Shown here one piece after another: positions 40,335-50,024 of a DNA stretch of 61,744 nt. The stretch is taken from contig JAUSGG010000042.1 of assembly GCA_030649165.1 (NCBI GenBank), positions 1 to 61,744 of the forward strand, in the 5' to 3' direction. The notes beneath the pieces are model-generated. The model worked only from the letters and a program-made list of their open reading frames with translations, was not told where the DNA came from and did not search any database. Made by a program: the position numbers and the translations under genes. Numbering within the stretch: the first letter of the stretch is position 1; each line of letters begins with the position of its first letter. The stretch is from Armatimonadota bacterium. Lineage in GTDB: Bacteria; Armatimonadota; UBA5829; JAUSEB01.

Positions 40335-42719
40335 ATGAGTGGGAGAGCAGTTGAGAGCGCATCGCAAGCAGGACCGTTGACCCATGAGGAGTTGCAAGGA
40401 ATAGACGCCTATTGGCGGGCGGCAAACTACCTTTCAGTCGGGCAGATATATCTCCTCGACAATCCGCTGCTCAGGGAGCCGCTGCTGCCGGAGCATGTCA
40501 AGCCCAGGCTGCTCGGCCACTGGGGCACCGCGCCCGGGCTGAACTTCATCTACGCGCACCTGAACCGCGTGATCAAGCTGTTCGACCTCGATGTGATCTA
40601 CGTCACCGGTCCCGGCCACGGCGCTCCTGGGGTGATAGCAAATGTCTATCTCGAAGGAACTTACAGCGAGACTTACGCCAACGTCTCTCAGGACGCGGAA
40701 GGGATGCGCGCGCTTTTCAAGCAGTTCTCCTTCCCCGGAGGAATCCCCAGCCACACCGCGGCGGAGACACCCGGCTCCATTCACGAAGGCGGCGAACTCG
40801 GCTATTCCCTGTCGCATGCTTACGGGGCGGTTTTCGATAATCCTGACCTTATCGCGGCCTGTGTCGTGGGCGATGGCGAAGCAGAAACCGGCGCTCTGGC
40901 GACTTCCTGGCACTCGAACAAGTTTCTGAACCCGGTTACCGATGGGGCCGTCCTTCCGATCCTGCACCTGAACGGCTATAAGATCGCCAACCCTACGGTC
41001 CTTGCCAGAATCAGCCATCAGGAATTGGAGGACCTGTTCATCGGTTACGGTTACAGGCCGTACTTCGTGGAGGGCTCCGACCCCGAGTCCATGCACCAGT
41101 TGATGGCGCAGACGTTGGACACGGTCATGATCGAGATACGGGGAATTCAGACGAAAGCTCGCGAGAACGGGGCGACGGAACGGCCTCGTTGGCCGATGAT
41201 CGTCCTGCGAACTCCCAAAGGCTGGACCGGACCCAAAGAAGTCGATGGCCTCAAGACCGAAGACTATTGGCGTTCGCACCAGGTTCCTCTGTCCGAGGTG
41301 CGCAAGAACCCGGAACACCTCAAGATGCTGGAGCAATGGCTGAAGAGTTACGGGCCGGAGGAGCTGTTCGACGAAAACGGCGGGCTGGTCGCCGAACTGG
41401 CGGACCTTGCGCCCGCCGGTCACCGCCGCATGGGCGCCAACCATCGCGCCAACGGCGGCGCCGTGATGAAAGACTTGCGAATGCCCGATTTTCGCGATTA
41501 CGCCGTCGAGGTTCCCAAGCCGGGCGGCGCGGAGGCGGAGGCGACCCGCGTGATGGGCAGGTTCCTACGCGACATCGTCCGCCGCAACCCGAACAACTTC
41601 AGAATAATGGGCCCCGACGAGACGACTTCCAACCGGCTCGACGCCGTGCTGGAAGTTACGGACCGCGCCTGGGTCGCGGAGACTCTGCCGGAAGACGACC
41701 ATCTTTCGCCGAACGGGCGCGTGATGGAGATACTCAGCGAGACCACTTGCGAGGGCTGGCTGGAGGGCTACCTGCTGACGGGCCGTCACGGCCTCTTCAA
41801 CTGCTACGAGGCGTTCATACACATCGTGGATTCGATGTTCAATCAGCACGCCAAGTGGCTCAAATCGATCCGAGAGGTTTCGTGGCGGCGGCCAATTGCG
41901 TCACTCAACTATCTACTCACTTCCCACGTGTGGCGGCAGGACCACAATGGCTTCTCGCACCAGGACCCGGGGTTTATCGACGTCGTCGTCAACAAGAAAG
42001 CGGATATCATCCGGGTCTACCTGCCCCCGGACGCGAACACGCTGCTCTCCGTGACCGACCACTGCCTGCGCAGCCGCAACTACGTGAACGTGATCGTCGC
42101 CGGCAAGCACCTTGCGCCGCAGTGGCTCGATATGGATTCCGCCATCAAGCACTGCAGCGCGGGCATCGGGGTTTGGGAGTGGGCGAGCAATGATGCCGGT
42201 TCGGAGCCGGACGTGGTTCTTGCCTGCGCGGGAGATGTGCCGACGCTGGAAACCCTGGCGGCGGTCGATCTGATCCGCGGACACCTGCCCGATTTCAAGG
42301 TGAGGGTGGTCAATGTCGTGGACCTTATGACGCTTCAGCCGAAAGAAGAGCATCCGCACGGCCTATCGAACGCTGAATTCGACAGCTTGTTCACGACGGA
42401 CAAACCGATCATATTCGCGTTTCACGGCTATCCGTGGCTGATACATCGCCTGACTTACCGCCGGACGAACCACAGGAACCTCCACGTCAGAGGCTACAAG
42501 GAGGAAGGCTCCACGACGACACCGTTCGACATGGCGGTCCGGAACGACATCGACCGGTTCCATCTGGTCGGCGACGTGATCGACCGCGCGCCGAAGCTCG
42601 GCTACCTCGCCGCGCACGTCAAGCAGGCGCTGCGCGACAAGCTGATCGAGCACAAAGAGTACATCCACCGCCACGGCGAAGACATGCCGGAGATACGAGA
42701 CTGGCAGTGGCCGTACTGA
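40335..42719 (+). CDS. xfp: Phosphoketolase
   Basis: 794 residues, full length. N-terminal '[20 protein letters not shown]' and '[19 protein letters not shown]', the TPP-binding '[19 protein letters not shown]', and '[10 protein letters not shown]' are characteristic. It splits xylulose-5-phosphate and/or fructose-6-phosphate into acetyl-phosphate plus a tetrose or triose phosphate, using thiamine diphosphate. It could channel pentoses released by the glycosidases of this region into acetyl-phosphate. Confidence 0.96.
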   Translation: MSGRAVESASQAGPLTHEELQGIDAYWRAANYLSVGQIYLLDNPLLREPLLPEHVKPRLLGHWGTAPGLNFIYAHLNRVIKLFDLDVIYVTGPGHGAPGVIANVYLEGTYSETYANVSQDAEGMRALFKQFSFPGGIPSHTAAETPGSIHEGGELGYSLSHAYGAVFDNPDLIAACVVGDGEAETGALATSWHSNKFLNPVTDGAVLPILHLNGYKIANPTVLARISHQELEDLFIGYGYRPYFVEGSDPESMHQLMAQTLDTVMIEIRGIQTKARENGATERPRWPMIVLRTPKGWTGPKEVDGLKTEDYWRSHQVPLSEVRKNPEHLKMLEQWLKSYGPEELFDENGGLVAELADLAPAGHRRMGANHRANGGAVMKDLRMPDFRDYAVEVPKPGGAEAEATRVMGRFLRDIVRRNPNNFRIMGPDETTSNRLDAVLEVTDRAWVAETLPEDDHLSPNGRVMEILSETTCEGWLEGYLLTGRHGLFNCYEAFIHIVDSMFNQHAKWLKSIREVSWRRPIASLNYLLTSHVWRQDHNGFSHQDPGFIDVVVNKKADIIRVYLPPDANTLLSVTDHCLRSRNYVNVIVAGKHLAPQWLDMDSAIKHCSAGIGVWEWASNDAGSEPDVVLACAGDVPTLETLAAVDLIRGHLPDFKVRVVNVVDLMTLQPKEEHPHGLSNAEFDSLFTTDKPIIFAFHGYPWLIHRLTYRRTNHRNLHVRGYKEEGSTTTPFDMAVRNDIDRFHLVGDVIDRAPKLGYLAAHVKQALRDKLIEHKEYIHRHGEDMPEIRDWQWPY

Positions 42720-42759
42720 CCGCGCGCAGTCAACCAACCAAACATTTTTTCGGTTGCGC

Positions 42760-42788
42760 TTTACAAAACGGAATGTCTATGGTATATT
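42760..42788 (+). promoter_or_regulatory. tRNA-fMet promoter
   Basis: TTTACA (42760-42765), 17-nt spacer, TATATT (42783-42788), 11 nt before the tRNA. Confidence 0.7.
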
Positions 42789-42799
42789 ACAATCGACGA

Positions 42800-42876
<77 letters not shown>

Positions 42877-42880
42877 AGTT

Positions 42881-42903
42881 GGGCCGCCATCCGGCGGCCC
42901 TTT
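42881..42903 (+). terminator. Rho-independent terminator after tRNA
   Basis: GGGCCGCC-ATCC-GGCGGCCC followed by TTT. Confidence 0.85.
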
Positions 42904-42971
42904 CCACATTACCGCAATCTTCGGTATCAGAGCGCAGCGGCGAAACGCCGAATGTCATTTGAACCTCCGGA

Positions 42972-44693
42972 TCATTTCCACTGCGGGGTGAAGCTGATGG
43001 TGTCCAGCCAGTAGGTCGCCGCGCCTTCCGTCGGAGCTACCGACAGGTTGTAGCCCTCGATGGGCATGCCGTCAAACGGGCATTCCAGCGTGTATTCCTT
43101 CCATTCGGTACCGACCTCCGCGTCCATAGTGTAAACCGGCGGCTTGATATTCTCAGGAGCGATATCGGGTGAGTCGGGCTGCTGCCGACGAAGGATATCG
43201 ACGATACGCATATGCCACATGGGAGGCGCCGAAGCGCGTACGCTCACGCGCACCGTAGTGGGGTTCCCCGCGCGCATCCACAGCTTAAGCTTATGGCTGT
43301 GAGCGGGAATATGCCCAAGCTTCATATTGACGGTCCCGGTCGCGCGCAGGCTTTGCTCGCCGGCCTGTTTCATCTCTTTGTCGACAACGCCGGGCGCCGG
43401 CTCGCCGTGGCGGCTTATGAACTCCATCTCCGCGGAGGAGAAATCCGCCACCAGCGCGGTGTTGAGGGCGAGTTTGGCCTTCTCGGTGATTTTCAACTTC
43501 TCCGGCTGCACGGTGATCGGCTCGGTGGAAGTGAGTACGTCGTGGTTGTCGGTGAGATTGCCGTAGGCCAGCATCTCCAGTCCGCGCTCGGGCACGGGGA
43601 TTTCCGCGCTGGCGGTGTTGCCTTTGATCTTCGCCGGGATGGCGTAGTGATAGCGGAAGAGCCAGCCGTCGTGCCATGGGCGCGCGCGCCCGTAGGCGAC
43701 GAGCAATTCGGCCTTCTTTGCCGGGTTGTCGCCGGTCCAGCTCCAACTCGCCGTCAGGCTGCCGTCCACGTTTTTCACCTTCAGCGCGGAGGGCTGGTTA
43801 TAGGGCTTGCGGGTCTTCATCAGATACACGTCGAACCAGTCTATCAACTCCTGGTCCACGTTGACTGGGAAGGCATGATACCAGTTAGGCGCGATCGCCA
43901 GTCGCTTTTCCCCGATGGAATCCTGGTAGGTCTTGATGGCCGCCGGCAGGTGGTGCCAGTGGTCGTCGGAGGCTACCGCCCACAAGAACGGCACCGCCTT
44001 GCGTTTCAGCCGCCACGCCGGGTCGATGGTGCCCGACCAGATGCCCACCTCGTCGGTAGTCCGGAGCTGTGTGAACTGCGGGTAGTTGGTGCCCAATTTG
44101 TGCTCGCCGCTTGTGAAGAAGGACATGCCGGCCTTCACGCGCGGGTCGGCGCCTGCGATAAGCGTGGCGAAAAACCCGCCGTAGGAACTGCCGCCTACGC
44201 CGATGCGGTTGGCGTCCACTTCCGGGCGCTGTGTGAGCAGCGTAATGCCGCGCATTTGCGCCAGCGCCAGGTGGGCCATGTTGCCGTCTTCCGGCTTCTC
44301 GGTGGTGAAACGCACGAACGAACTGTAAATGTCGTGCGGCAGCGTTACGTTGATGCACATATACCCCTTCGCCGCCCACGTGAGCGGCCAATAGGTAGTG
44401 GCTTCATACATGCCGCCCTGGCTCCAGTAGATGGCGGGCAGGTTCTTGCCGTTTTTCGGGTAAGCCAGGATAGCGTAAATGCGCACCGGCTTGCCCTGGT
44501 ACACCTCCGCGGTGTATTCGAGCTGCTCGACCACCAGCCCTTTCTCCTCGCTGGAGTCGATCAGCTTAACGTCCAGTGGATCATGGTAAATCTTGTCGAA
44601 GTTGAACACGGGATCGGCCACATTCTGCGCGCCTGCGGCAGGGCCGAGCAGGCAGAGGCCGACCAGTAACGACGAAAACAACCTGATGTGCAT
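42972..44693 (-). CDS. Secreted alpha/beta hydrolase (acyl esterase/peptidase type) with C-terminal jelly-roll domain
   Basis: 573 residues; AAGGAG upstream of ATG, signal peptide 1-22. The alpha/beta hydrolase core has the nucleophile elbow G168-S-S170-Y-G ('GVGGSSYGGFF') and a likely oxyanion segment 'YWSQGGM'. The catalytic His probably lies in 'WYHAF'. From about 385 on a beta-rich domain resembles carbohydrate-binding or Ig-like modules. This is the family of acetylxylan esterase-like and prolyl-oligopeptidase-like hydrolases. Among glycosidases it may remove ester groups from polysaccharide, which is inference. Last gene of the minus-strand island. Confidence 0.8.
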   Translation of the reverse strand: MHIRLFSSLLVGLCLLGPAAGAQNVADPVFNFDKIYHDPLDVKLIDSSEEKGLVVEQLEYTAEVYQGKPVRIYAILAYPKNGKNLPAIYWSQGGMYEATTYWPLTWAAKGYMCINVTLPHDIYSSFVRFTTEKPEDGNMAHLALAQMRGITLLTQRPEVDANRIGVGGSSYGGFFATLIAGADPRVKAGMSFFTSGEHKLGTNYPQFTQLRTTDEVGIWSGTIDPAWRLKRKAVPFLWAVASDDHWHHLPAAIKTYQDSIGEKRLAIAPNWYHAFPVNVDQELIDWFDVYLMKTRKPYNQPSALKVKNVDGSLTASWSWTGDNPAKKAELLVAYGRARPWHDGWLFRYHYAIPAKIKGNTASAEIPVPERGLEMLAYGNLTDNHDVLTSTEPITVQPEKLKITEKAKLALNTALVADFSSAEMEFISRHGEPAPGVVDKEMKQAGEQSLRATGTVNMKLGHIPAHSHKLKLWMRAGNPTTVRVSVRASAPPMWHMRIVDILRRQQPDSPDIAPENIKPPVYTMDAEVGTEWKEYTLECPFDGMPIEGYNLSVAPTEGAATYWLDTISFTPQWK

Positions 44694-45054
44694 GATCAGT
44701 TCTCCTTACTCGCGAACACCCTCCAGGGCTTCGTGCTGAATACTTGGGCTACTGACAGCCGTGGGGGCTTCCGTGCTTCATTATAGCAGGCTTGCCGCGT
44801 TCCTGTAGAGGGATGGGAACCGGCCGGGTGGATCAGGCTTTCCGCCTGGACACTTTGACCTCGACGCCGGACATCCATAGCGGTGGATAGTTCGCAACAA
44901 CTAATTCCACCGCTCCCAATTGACGCTAAAGCCGATCCCACCGGGTCGGCTTTTCCCGTATCTGAGCGATCGCCGGTTACGCGCGGCACGAAGAGCAGGC
45001 AAAATCGGGCTCTATCCCGCTCTGTACCCGATTCTCTGCAATCACTCCCAAACT
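44694..45054. other. Intergenic region with hairpin
   Basis: No gene. AAGCCGATCCC (44929-44939) pairs with GGGTCGGCTT (44942-44951) and is followed by TTCCC on the plus strand and preceded by TAAA. It could terminate transcription from the glycosidase genes to its right. Confidence 0.45.
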
Positions 45055-45138
45055 ACAGCTTGCCGAACTCCATCAAAGCGTCCATCATCGCTTTGGCGTT
45101 CTCCAGCGGAAGGTTCGGCATGATCTTGCCTTTGGTCA
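45055..45138 (-). pseudogene. Orphan C-terminal tail of a URO-D family gene (1)
   Basis: Read on the minus strand: 'GKIMPNLPLENAKAMMDALM' then 'EFGKL' and stop. This is the same tail as the intact gene at 55678 ('GEIMPDVPLENAKAMMDALM', 'EFGRL'). The match begins exactly at the stop codon of the upstream glycosidase gene. The rest of the gene is absent. Confidence 0.85.
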
Positions 45139-47070
45139 TCGCGATCTCGGAATCCGGATTACGTGAGAGCCCTTGTGCAGCCGCCTGTCGGTCCGACCCG
45201 ACGGCAAGTCTATCACCAGTCTGACATCGCCGTCAGTCCTGACGGTGATGTCGCACGGCTGGGCCTCAGACGATCTGGCGTCGCAGATGAGTGAAACCGT
45301 CTTGTCTCCCAAATGCAGGCTCTCGATGCCGTGGCGTTCCAGCTTTCGAATTCGCCAGGTAATCGTGTTGGACGGAGCGTCCACACGAATACCCAGAATG
45401 TCCTCGATGAACAGCGCGATCGGAGCGATTCCTCCCCATCCCACGAACTGACCGCAGCCGTTAGACACATGCCGGTCGGGCTCGAGGAACTCGGTGATAT
45501 CACCTTTGACCTTGAACGCCTCCAGAGACGCAGTCACGTACTTGTTGGCCAGGTACGAAGCCAGACCCTCGTTGCCGCACGTCTCAAGCCCTTTGATGAC
45601 CATATACTGCGTGGGAGGCCAGACGGCTCCCCTCCAGTAGGAGCCGGTATCCCGGTTGTAGCCGTTGCTGTCCGCCGAAAGTGTGGCGGTTCCGCTCGCG
45701 CGGTTGAACGAGTTGGGGTCTGACAGATGGGAAGCCAGGCAGGCGGCGCGGGATGGGGTCGTAATCCCCGCGAGCATCGGCCAGAACATATGCGCGTGCT
45801 TGCAGACTCCACCTTTTTCCGTAACCGTAATGGGTTTGTCGTCCGCCCCCAAATCGTTGTAGAGCTTGTTCTCACTGTCCCAGAAGCTGGCGTTAACCAT
45901 TTTCTTGAGCTTCTTGAAGTCACCCTGGAACCATTCCTCAAGGTCGCGGCGACCGCAGATCACGGCCATCTTCGCAAGTATGCTCGCCGACATCGCCTGG
46001 ATGGACGTAGTGGATACAGTCGAATGCGCCAGCGGGTTTCGAGGAGAATCATCCGCTTCCTGGAATGCGTCCGTCCAGTACAATCCGCTGTTTCGCCTCT
46101 GATACAGCATGTACCATTCGTACTGCTTCACCAGCGGCAGAAAGACCTTACGAATCCGATCTTTGTCGCCGGTGGCCTCGTAGTATCTCCACTCAGCCCA
46201 GGCGAGAAGCGGGGGATTGGCCGGATAGATCACGAAGACCTCGTGGTTGGTCCTGTCGGACTCTCTGCAGATGAACCCATTCTCGTGCTGCCGGGCGTAG
46301 CAGTTGTCCAGGCCGGTGATGAACGGATATGCCGCGTCTCCGTAGCGCGCGAACTGCAATATGAAGGCCGTGTCCCAGACCATCGTCGATCCCCACTCGC
46401 CCCACGTCTGCAGTCCTATAATGTTGGAAACCGCCATGTGGTCCTCCGACGGCGGCGCGAACAGCCACACGGCGAACAACGTCTTCCAGGCGTACCAGTA
46501 CATGTCGATCAGGTCTTCGTGTCCATCCCATATCGGCCTCGGCAGCTTGTCTTTGACCTCCTCGACCAACGGCGGCTTGGGATGATCGAAGGTCTTCTTG
46601 TAGAACCACGGCGAAATCACGGCGGACGGGTCGGGCGGAATCTCGTCCATGAGCCACCAATGGGATCCCGGATGTACCCCGGCGAAGATCGTCTTCCGGT
46701 CGGTGATCTCCTTCGGCTTCGGGTCAGGCGTTGTGAAGGTGAACGGCGCGTTTGACGCCTTGACCGTCTTGCCGGCGCGCGTCGCCTCCACGGACCACTC
46801 GTACCTATTCCCTGGACACACCGCGATTGCCCAGGCGGGTTCCGAAACGTCAACCAGCATTCGCCCGCTTGGCGCCAGGCGAACCTCGACTCTGTAGCTC
46901 GTCGCGCCCTCGATCGGCGACCACTTGAGCCTGACGGCTAAGGGAGTCTCGACCGCGGCTCCGTCAACCGGCGCCAGAAGCTGGAAAGAGTCGGAAGCCG
47001 CCTGTGCGTGTCCGCACAGGCAAACAAAGGCCAATATAGCAATCATTACCAACATCAACCAATTGCTCAT
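45136..47070 (-). CDS. Secreted trehalase-like (alpha/alpha)6-barrel glycosidase
   Basis: 644 residues. Signal peptide 1-24, then a fibronectin-III-like domain (about 28-115). The rest is an (alpha/alpha)6 barrel of the GH37/GH63 clan type. 'TWGEWGSTMVWDTAFILQFA' carries the likely acid Asp, and 'TGSYWRGAVWPPTQYMVIKG' is the hallmark block near residue 480. Substrate unknown; alpha-linked oligosaccharide or plant glycan degradation is likely. It is 28 nt downstream of the next secreted enzyme gene, so they probably form an operon. Confidence 0.85.
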   Translation of the reverse strand: MSNWLMLVMIAILAFVCLCGHAQAASDSFQLLAPVDGAAVETPLAVRLKWSPIEGATSYRVEVRLAPSGRMLVDVSEPAWAIAVCPGNRYEWSVEATRAGKTVKASNAPFTFTTPDPKPKEITDRKTIFAGVHPGSHWWLMDEIPPDPSAVISPWFYKKTFDHPKPPLVEEVKDKLPRPIWDGHEDLIDMYWYAWKTLFAVWLFAPPSEDHMAVSNIIGLQTWGEWGSTMVWDTAFILQFARYGDAAYPFITGLDNCYARQHENGFICRESDRTNHEVFVIYPANPPLLAWAEWRYYEATGDKDRIRKVFLPLVKQYEWYMLYQRRNSGLYWTDAFQEADDSPRNPLAHSTVSTTSIQAMSASILAKMAVICGRRDLEEWFQGDFKKLKKMVNASFWDSENKLYNDLGADDKPITVTEKGGVCKHAHMFWPMLAGITTPSRAACLASHLSDPNSFNRASGTATLSADSNGYNRDTGSYWRGAVWPPTQYMVIKGLETCGNEGLASYLANKYVTASLEAFKVKGDITEFLEPDRHVSNGCGQFVGWGGIAPIALFIEDILGIRVDAPSNTITWRIRKLERHGIESLHLGDKTVSLICDARSSEAQPCDITVRTDGDVRLVIDLPSGRTDRRLHKGSHVIRIPRSR

Positions 47071-47098
47071 TTGTGGATACCTCCTGGCGGCAAATCCA

Positions 47099-49867
47099 TT
47101 ACCTACGAATACCCCATTCCATCACTACCATTCCGTCGCGCTCCACCTTTACAGGCTTCACCCCGTCCCACTTTTCGCTGCGTGATTTGCCGCCGCTGAT
47201 GTAGTGGACTGATTGCGGCGAGAGCGTCGCGCCGTCAACGTCTCGCGAATCGAGGAAGCAGCTCACCGCGCCCGCGGGACCTCGGTTGAAGAATACAACC
47301 ATTATCGAGTCGCTGCCTCGGAGTCCGAGCCAGTTGATTCGATTTGAGTGAGGCAGAACCGGCTTCAGACCACCGGGAGGAGCCCACGCCTTTACTTCCC
47401 TGCCGAGGGCGGTTCCGCTCAGGCGTTCCTCGTCCAGAGCGATTTTGCCGTCCGAGATCGTGTTCATCTCACGGACCAGCCACCGAAGGGTGAGTGTGCC
47501 CACCTGGGCTATGGTCCAGTCGCACCACCAGCTCTCGAATGACGGGCCGACTACCGGAGCCATTCGGGTCGAATCTACTATCCACAACATTGCGCCGGTC
47601 TCCGGCTGATACCACCAGCCGACCGCTTCCGGGATGAGAGCGAACGGTCTCCAGAAGTCATCACCAGTGATCCGCCATGCGGTATGCGCCGCAAGGCCCA
47701 TCATGGGGTTGCAGTAGCTCGCCGGCGGCCAGTAGGTCTGCTCGGCGACCAACCCCGCGGAGTTGTGCGGCTCACGACACTCGATCTGACGGGTGAATAC
47801 CCACTGCATAGCGTCCCGGGCTGTCTCGACGGCGAGTTCCTTTTCGCCCATGTCTCCGAACGCAACCGCCGCGACGCCTGCTTCGTAGCCCTCGCGGGAG
47901 CCGGGTCCGACATCTTCCCAGTAGCCGTGGTAGTGGTGTTCTTTCACGAACTCTTTCGCGAACCAGTTCTTTGCTCGCTCGGCCGCATCCACGTATCGGC
48001 GGTCTCCGGTCTCTCTGCCCAGTCTCCATAGAGCCCAGATGCTCCAGATGCTGCCTGAGCTTGACGCGCCCTGGACCTCCTTGCCGTCAAGCGTGAACGC
48101 ATACGGCCAACCGCCATCCGGGGACTGGTTCTTGAGCAACCAGTCAGCGGCCTCGTCTATTACCCGTGTGATCTCGGGGTCGTTGTCGCCGGTCACCTTT
48201 CGATAGTAAAGCAAGGTCCACAGAGCCGTTCCGGTTGACTGGGATGTGGCGATGCTCTCGTTGGCCTGCGTAACGCCCTGTCTTTCGAGTTTGCGTTCCT
48301 CGCCAGTCGGGAAGCGCTGGAGGTTGAAGAAAGCTCCTTTCAGAGGACCGTCCTTGACGCGTATTCCCGAACGCGCCATCCATCGCGCTACGCTGCGCAT
48401 CCGGTCCAGCGCCTGTTTGTCGCCGTTCATAACGTGGCGCGCCCAATAGGTTGGGATCGAGTAAGTCGAGCCGTAGAACTGGAAGCAATCGAAATATCCG
48501 TTCACCTTCGTGTACGGGTCGCGCTCAGGCCACGACTTCACAGTGCCGAGCGTCGGCTCCCAGACCTCGTCGGACATCATGTAGCGGGAGATACCGTACT
48601 GAATCTCGCTTACGGGTGTAGTCCGCGGTGGTTCATCGAAACCGAAGATGTCGCGCACAGTGAACTCATAGGCTGTCCACCAGTCGCCGTTAACCGCTGT
48701 AAGCAGCACAGGTGTGGGATCGGGGCCGAGGATAAGATCGTTCGTCGCGGCGCCGCCCAGGATGCCCATATAGCCCCGGTCGGTCCCGGGAACGCAGCAG
48801 AGCGTCGTGTCGCCGGAAGCGATACCTATCATGCGGGTCTGCACGTTGGAGGAGGGGATCATCATATCGAGGGGCTTGCGGCTCCACTGGTAGGCAGGGA
48901 CATAGTAGAGATCAGCCTTGGCAGTGGCCATCTGAAGGGTCGCCCGCCGGTATCTCAGCGGGTTGTCGGGATTTGCGACGAAGCGAAGATCGAGCAAGAC
49001 GCCCATCGGCGTGAGCCTGTAACGTATGATGGTGTCACCGTCGGGGCCGCGGTTCTGCCAGCCGTTGGCGCCGTCGGGCGTGAGTTCCCGCTGTTGGCCG
49101 TCGAGCACGAGCCGCACTTCAGCCGATATCGACTTGCCCCCCGTCGCCAGCTCCAGAAGGAGTGCTTTCCGGTCCGGTTTGAGCCTGAGCTTTCCATCGA
49201 TCGGGCCGCTGACCGGCCTGTGCGACCTCATCCGTTTCGCGAACTGGGCGGGCAGGTCCGGATAGGCAAACTCGGACGCCTGTGGATCGGGCGCGCCGCC
49301 GGTCCACGTCTCGATCTCGTAGGAAAGGACCGACTCAACGCCCGGGGCCATCTCCAGTACCTCTATCCGCCAGAAGCGCGCAGGCGTGGAGTCTTTGACC
49401 TCAAGTGTCTGCGGGCAGGCGGAAGGCGGATCGTCCAGCGTGATTATCTCTTTCCATTCCCCGCCATCCTCCGTCTTCGCGGAAATGCGGACGCGTTTGA
49501 AGGCGGTCGTTGCGGGCGATAGATAGCGTAAGTCCCGGCTGTTCGGAACGTAGAAGTAGTGCCTGAAGGCGCTGACCGCAATAGGTCTCCCGTAGTCGAT
49601 TTCGCAGGAAACGGGTGACTGATCGGTGGGAATCGCCGGCTGATCCCATGCGCGCACGGCGGCGGGCCTCGCGCCCTGCGCGCCATAGCCATCGAAGGCG
49701 CTTGCCACGCACTGGCCGAGATCAGGGTACGGCGACGGGCGGTTTTCGGTCACTGTCACGGGGTGCGCGACGTAGTCCCATTTGGCCGCTCCGCCCCAGG
49801 CGCAAGCCGCCGCCATGAAGAACGGAATCGCAACGGCCAGCGCTGCAACACAACGTTGAGATAGCAT
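47099..49867 (-). CDS. Large secreted discoidin-like plus (alpha/alpha) toroid protein
   Basis: 922 residues from ATG 49867 (AGGAGAG just upstream), signal peptide to about residue 25. N-terminal F5/8-type C (discoidin-like) domain with 'AVSAFRHYFYVPNSRDLRYL' and 'PARFWRIEVLEM', a central beta domain, then an (alpha/alpha) toroid with 'DEAADWLLKNQSPDGGWPYA' and 'SIWSIWALWRLGRETGDRRY'. The C-terminus is a small beta domain. Probably a glycoside hydrolase, lyase or epimerase of a family I cannot name. Confidence 0.7.
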   Translation of the reverse strand: MLSQRCVAALAVAIPFFMAAACAWGGAAKWDYVAHPVTVTENRPSPYPDLGQCVASAFDGYGAQGARPAAVRAWDQPAIPTDQSPVSCEIDYGRPIAVSAFRHYFYVPNSRDLRYLSPATTAFKRVRISAKTEDGGEWKEIITLDDPPSACPQTLEVKDSTPARFWRIEVLEMAPGVESVLSYEIETWTGGAPDPQASEFAYPDLPAQFAKRMRSHRPVSGPIDGKLRLKPDRKALLLELATGGKSISAEVRLVLDGQQRELTPDGANGWQNRGPDGDTIIRYRLTPMGVLLDLRFVANPDNPLRYRRATLQMATAKADLYYVPAYQWSRKPLDMMIPSSNVQTRMIGIASGDTTLCCVPGTDRGYMGILGGAATNDLILGPDPTPVLLTAVNGDWWTAYEFTVRDIFGFDEPPRTTPVSEIQYGISRYMMSDEVWEPTLGTVKSWPERDPYTKVNGYFDCFQFYGSTYSIPTYWARHVMNGDKQALDRMRSVARWMARSGIRVKDGPLKGAFFNLQRFPTGEERKLERQGVTQANESIATSQSTGTALWTLLYYRKVTGDNDPEITRVIDEAADWLLKNQSPDGGWPYAFTLDGKEVQGASSSGSIWSIWALWRLGRETGDRRYVDAAERAKNWFAKEFVKEHHYHGYWEDVGPGSREGYEAGVAAVAFGDMGEKELAVETARDAMQWVFTRQIECREPHNSAGLVAEQTYWPPASYCNPMMGLAAHTAWRITGDDFWRPFALIPEAVGWWYQPETGAMLWIVDSTRMAPVVGPSFESWWCDWTIAQVGTLTLRWLVREMNTISDGKIALDEERLSGTALGREVKAWAPPGGLKPVLPHSNRINWLGLRGSDSIMVVFFNRGPAGAVSCFLDSRDVDGATLSPQSVHYISGGKSRSEKWDGVKPVKVERDGMVVMEWGIRR

Positions 49868-49923
49868 TGTCTTCTCTCCTATTCTCCCCAGACACCTTGC
49901 CTGGAGACCCACAACCGAACCCA

Positions 49924-49992
49924 TCCGTCCAGGTAGGGTACCTGGACGGATAAGCAGATATCCTGTCCCTCCAGGTAGGGTGCCTGGAGGGA
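49924..49992. repeat. Paired hairpin module (CCAGGTA-GGG-TACCTGG type), copy 2
   Basis: TCCGTCCAGGTA (49924-49935) GGG TACCTGGACGGA, then TCCCTCCAGGTA (49966-49977) GGG TGCCTGGAGGGA. Same order of hairpins as at 19708. Followed by CCTAAGAACCTATGAACC microsatellite. Confidence 0.85.
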
Positions 49993-50024
49993 TATCGCCC
50001 CTAAGAACCTATGAACCTAAGAAC

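Noticed and set aside
43212-44669. A 485-residue plus-strand open frame opposite the secreted hydrolase
   Set aside because: Shadow frame; composition is that of reversed coding sequence.
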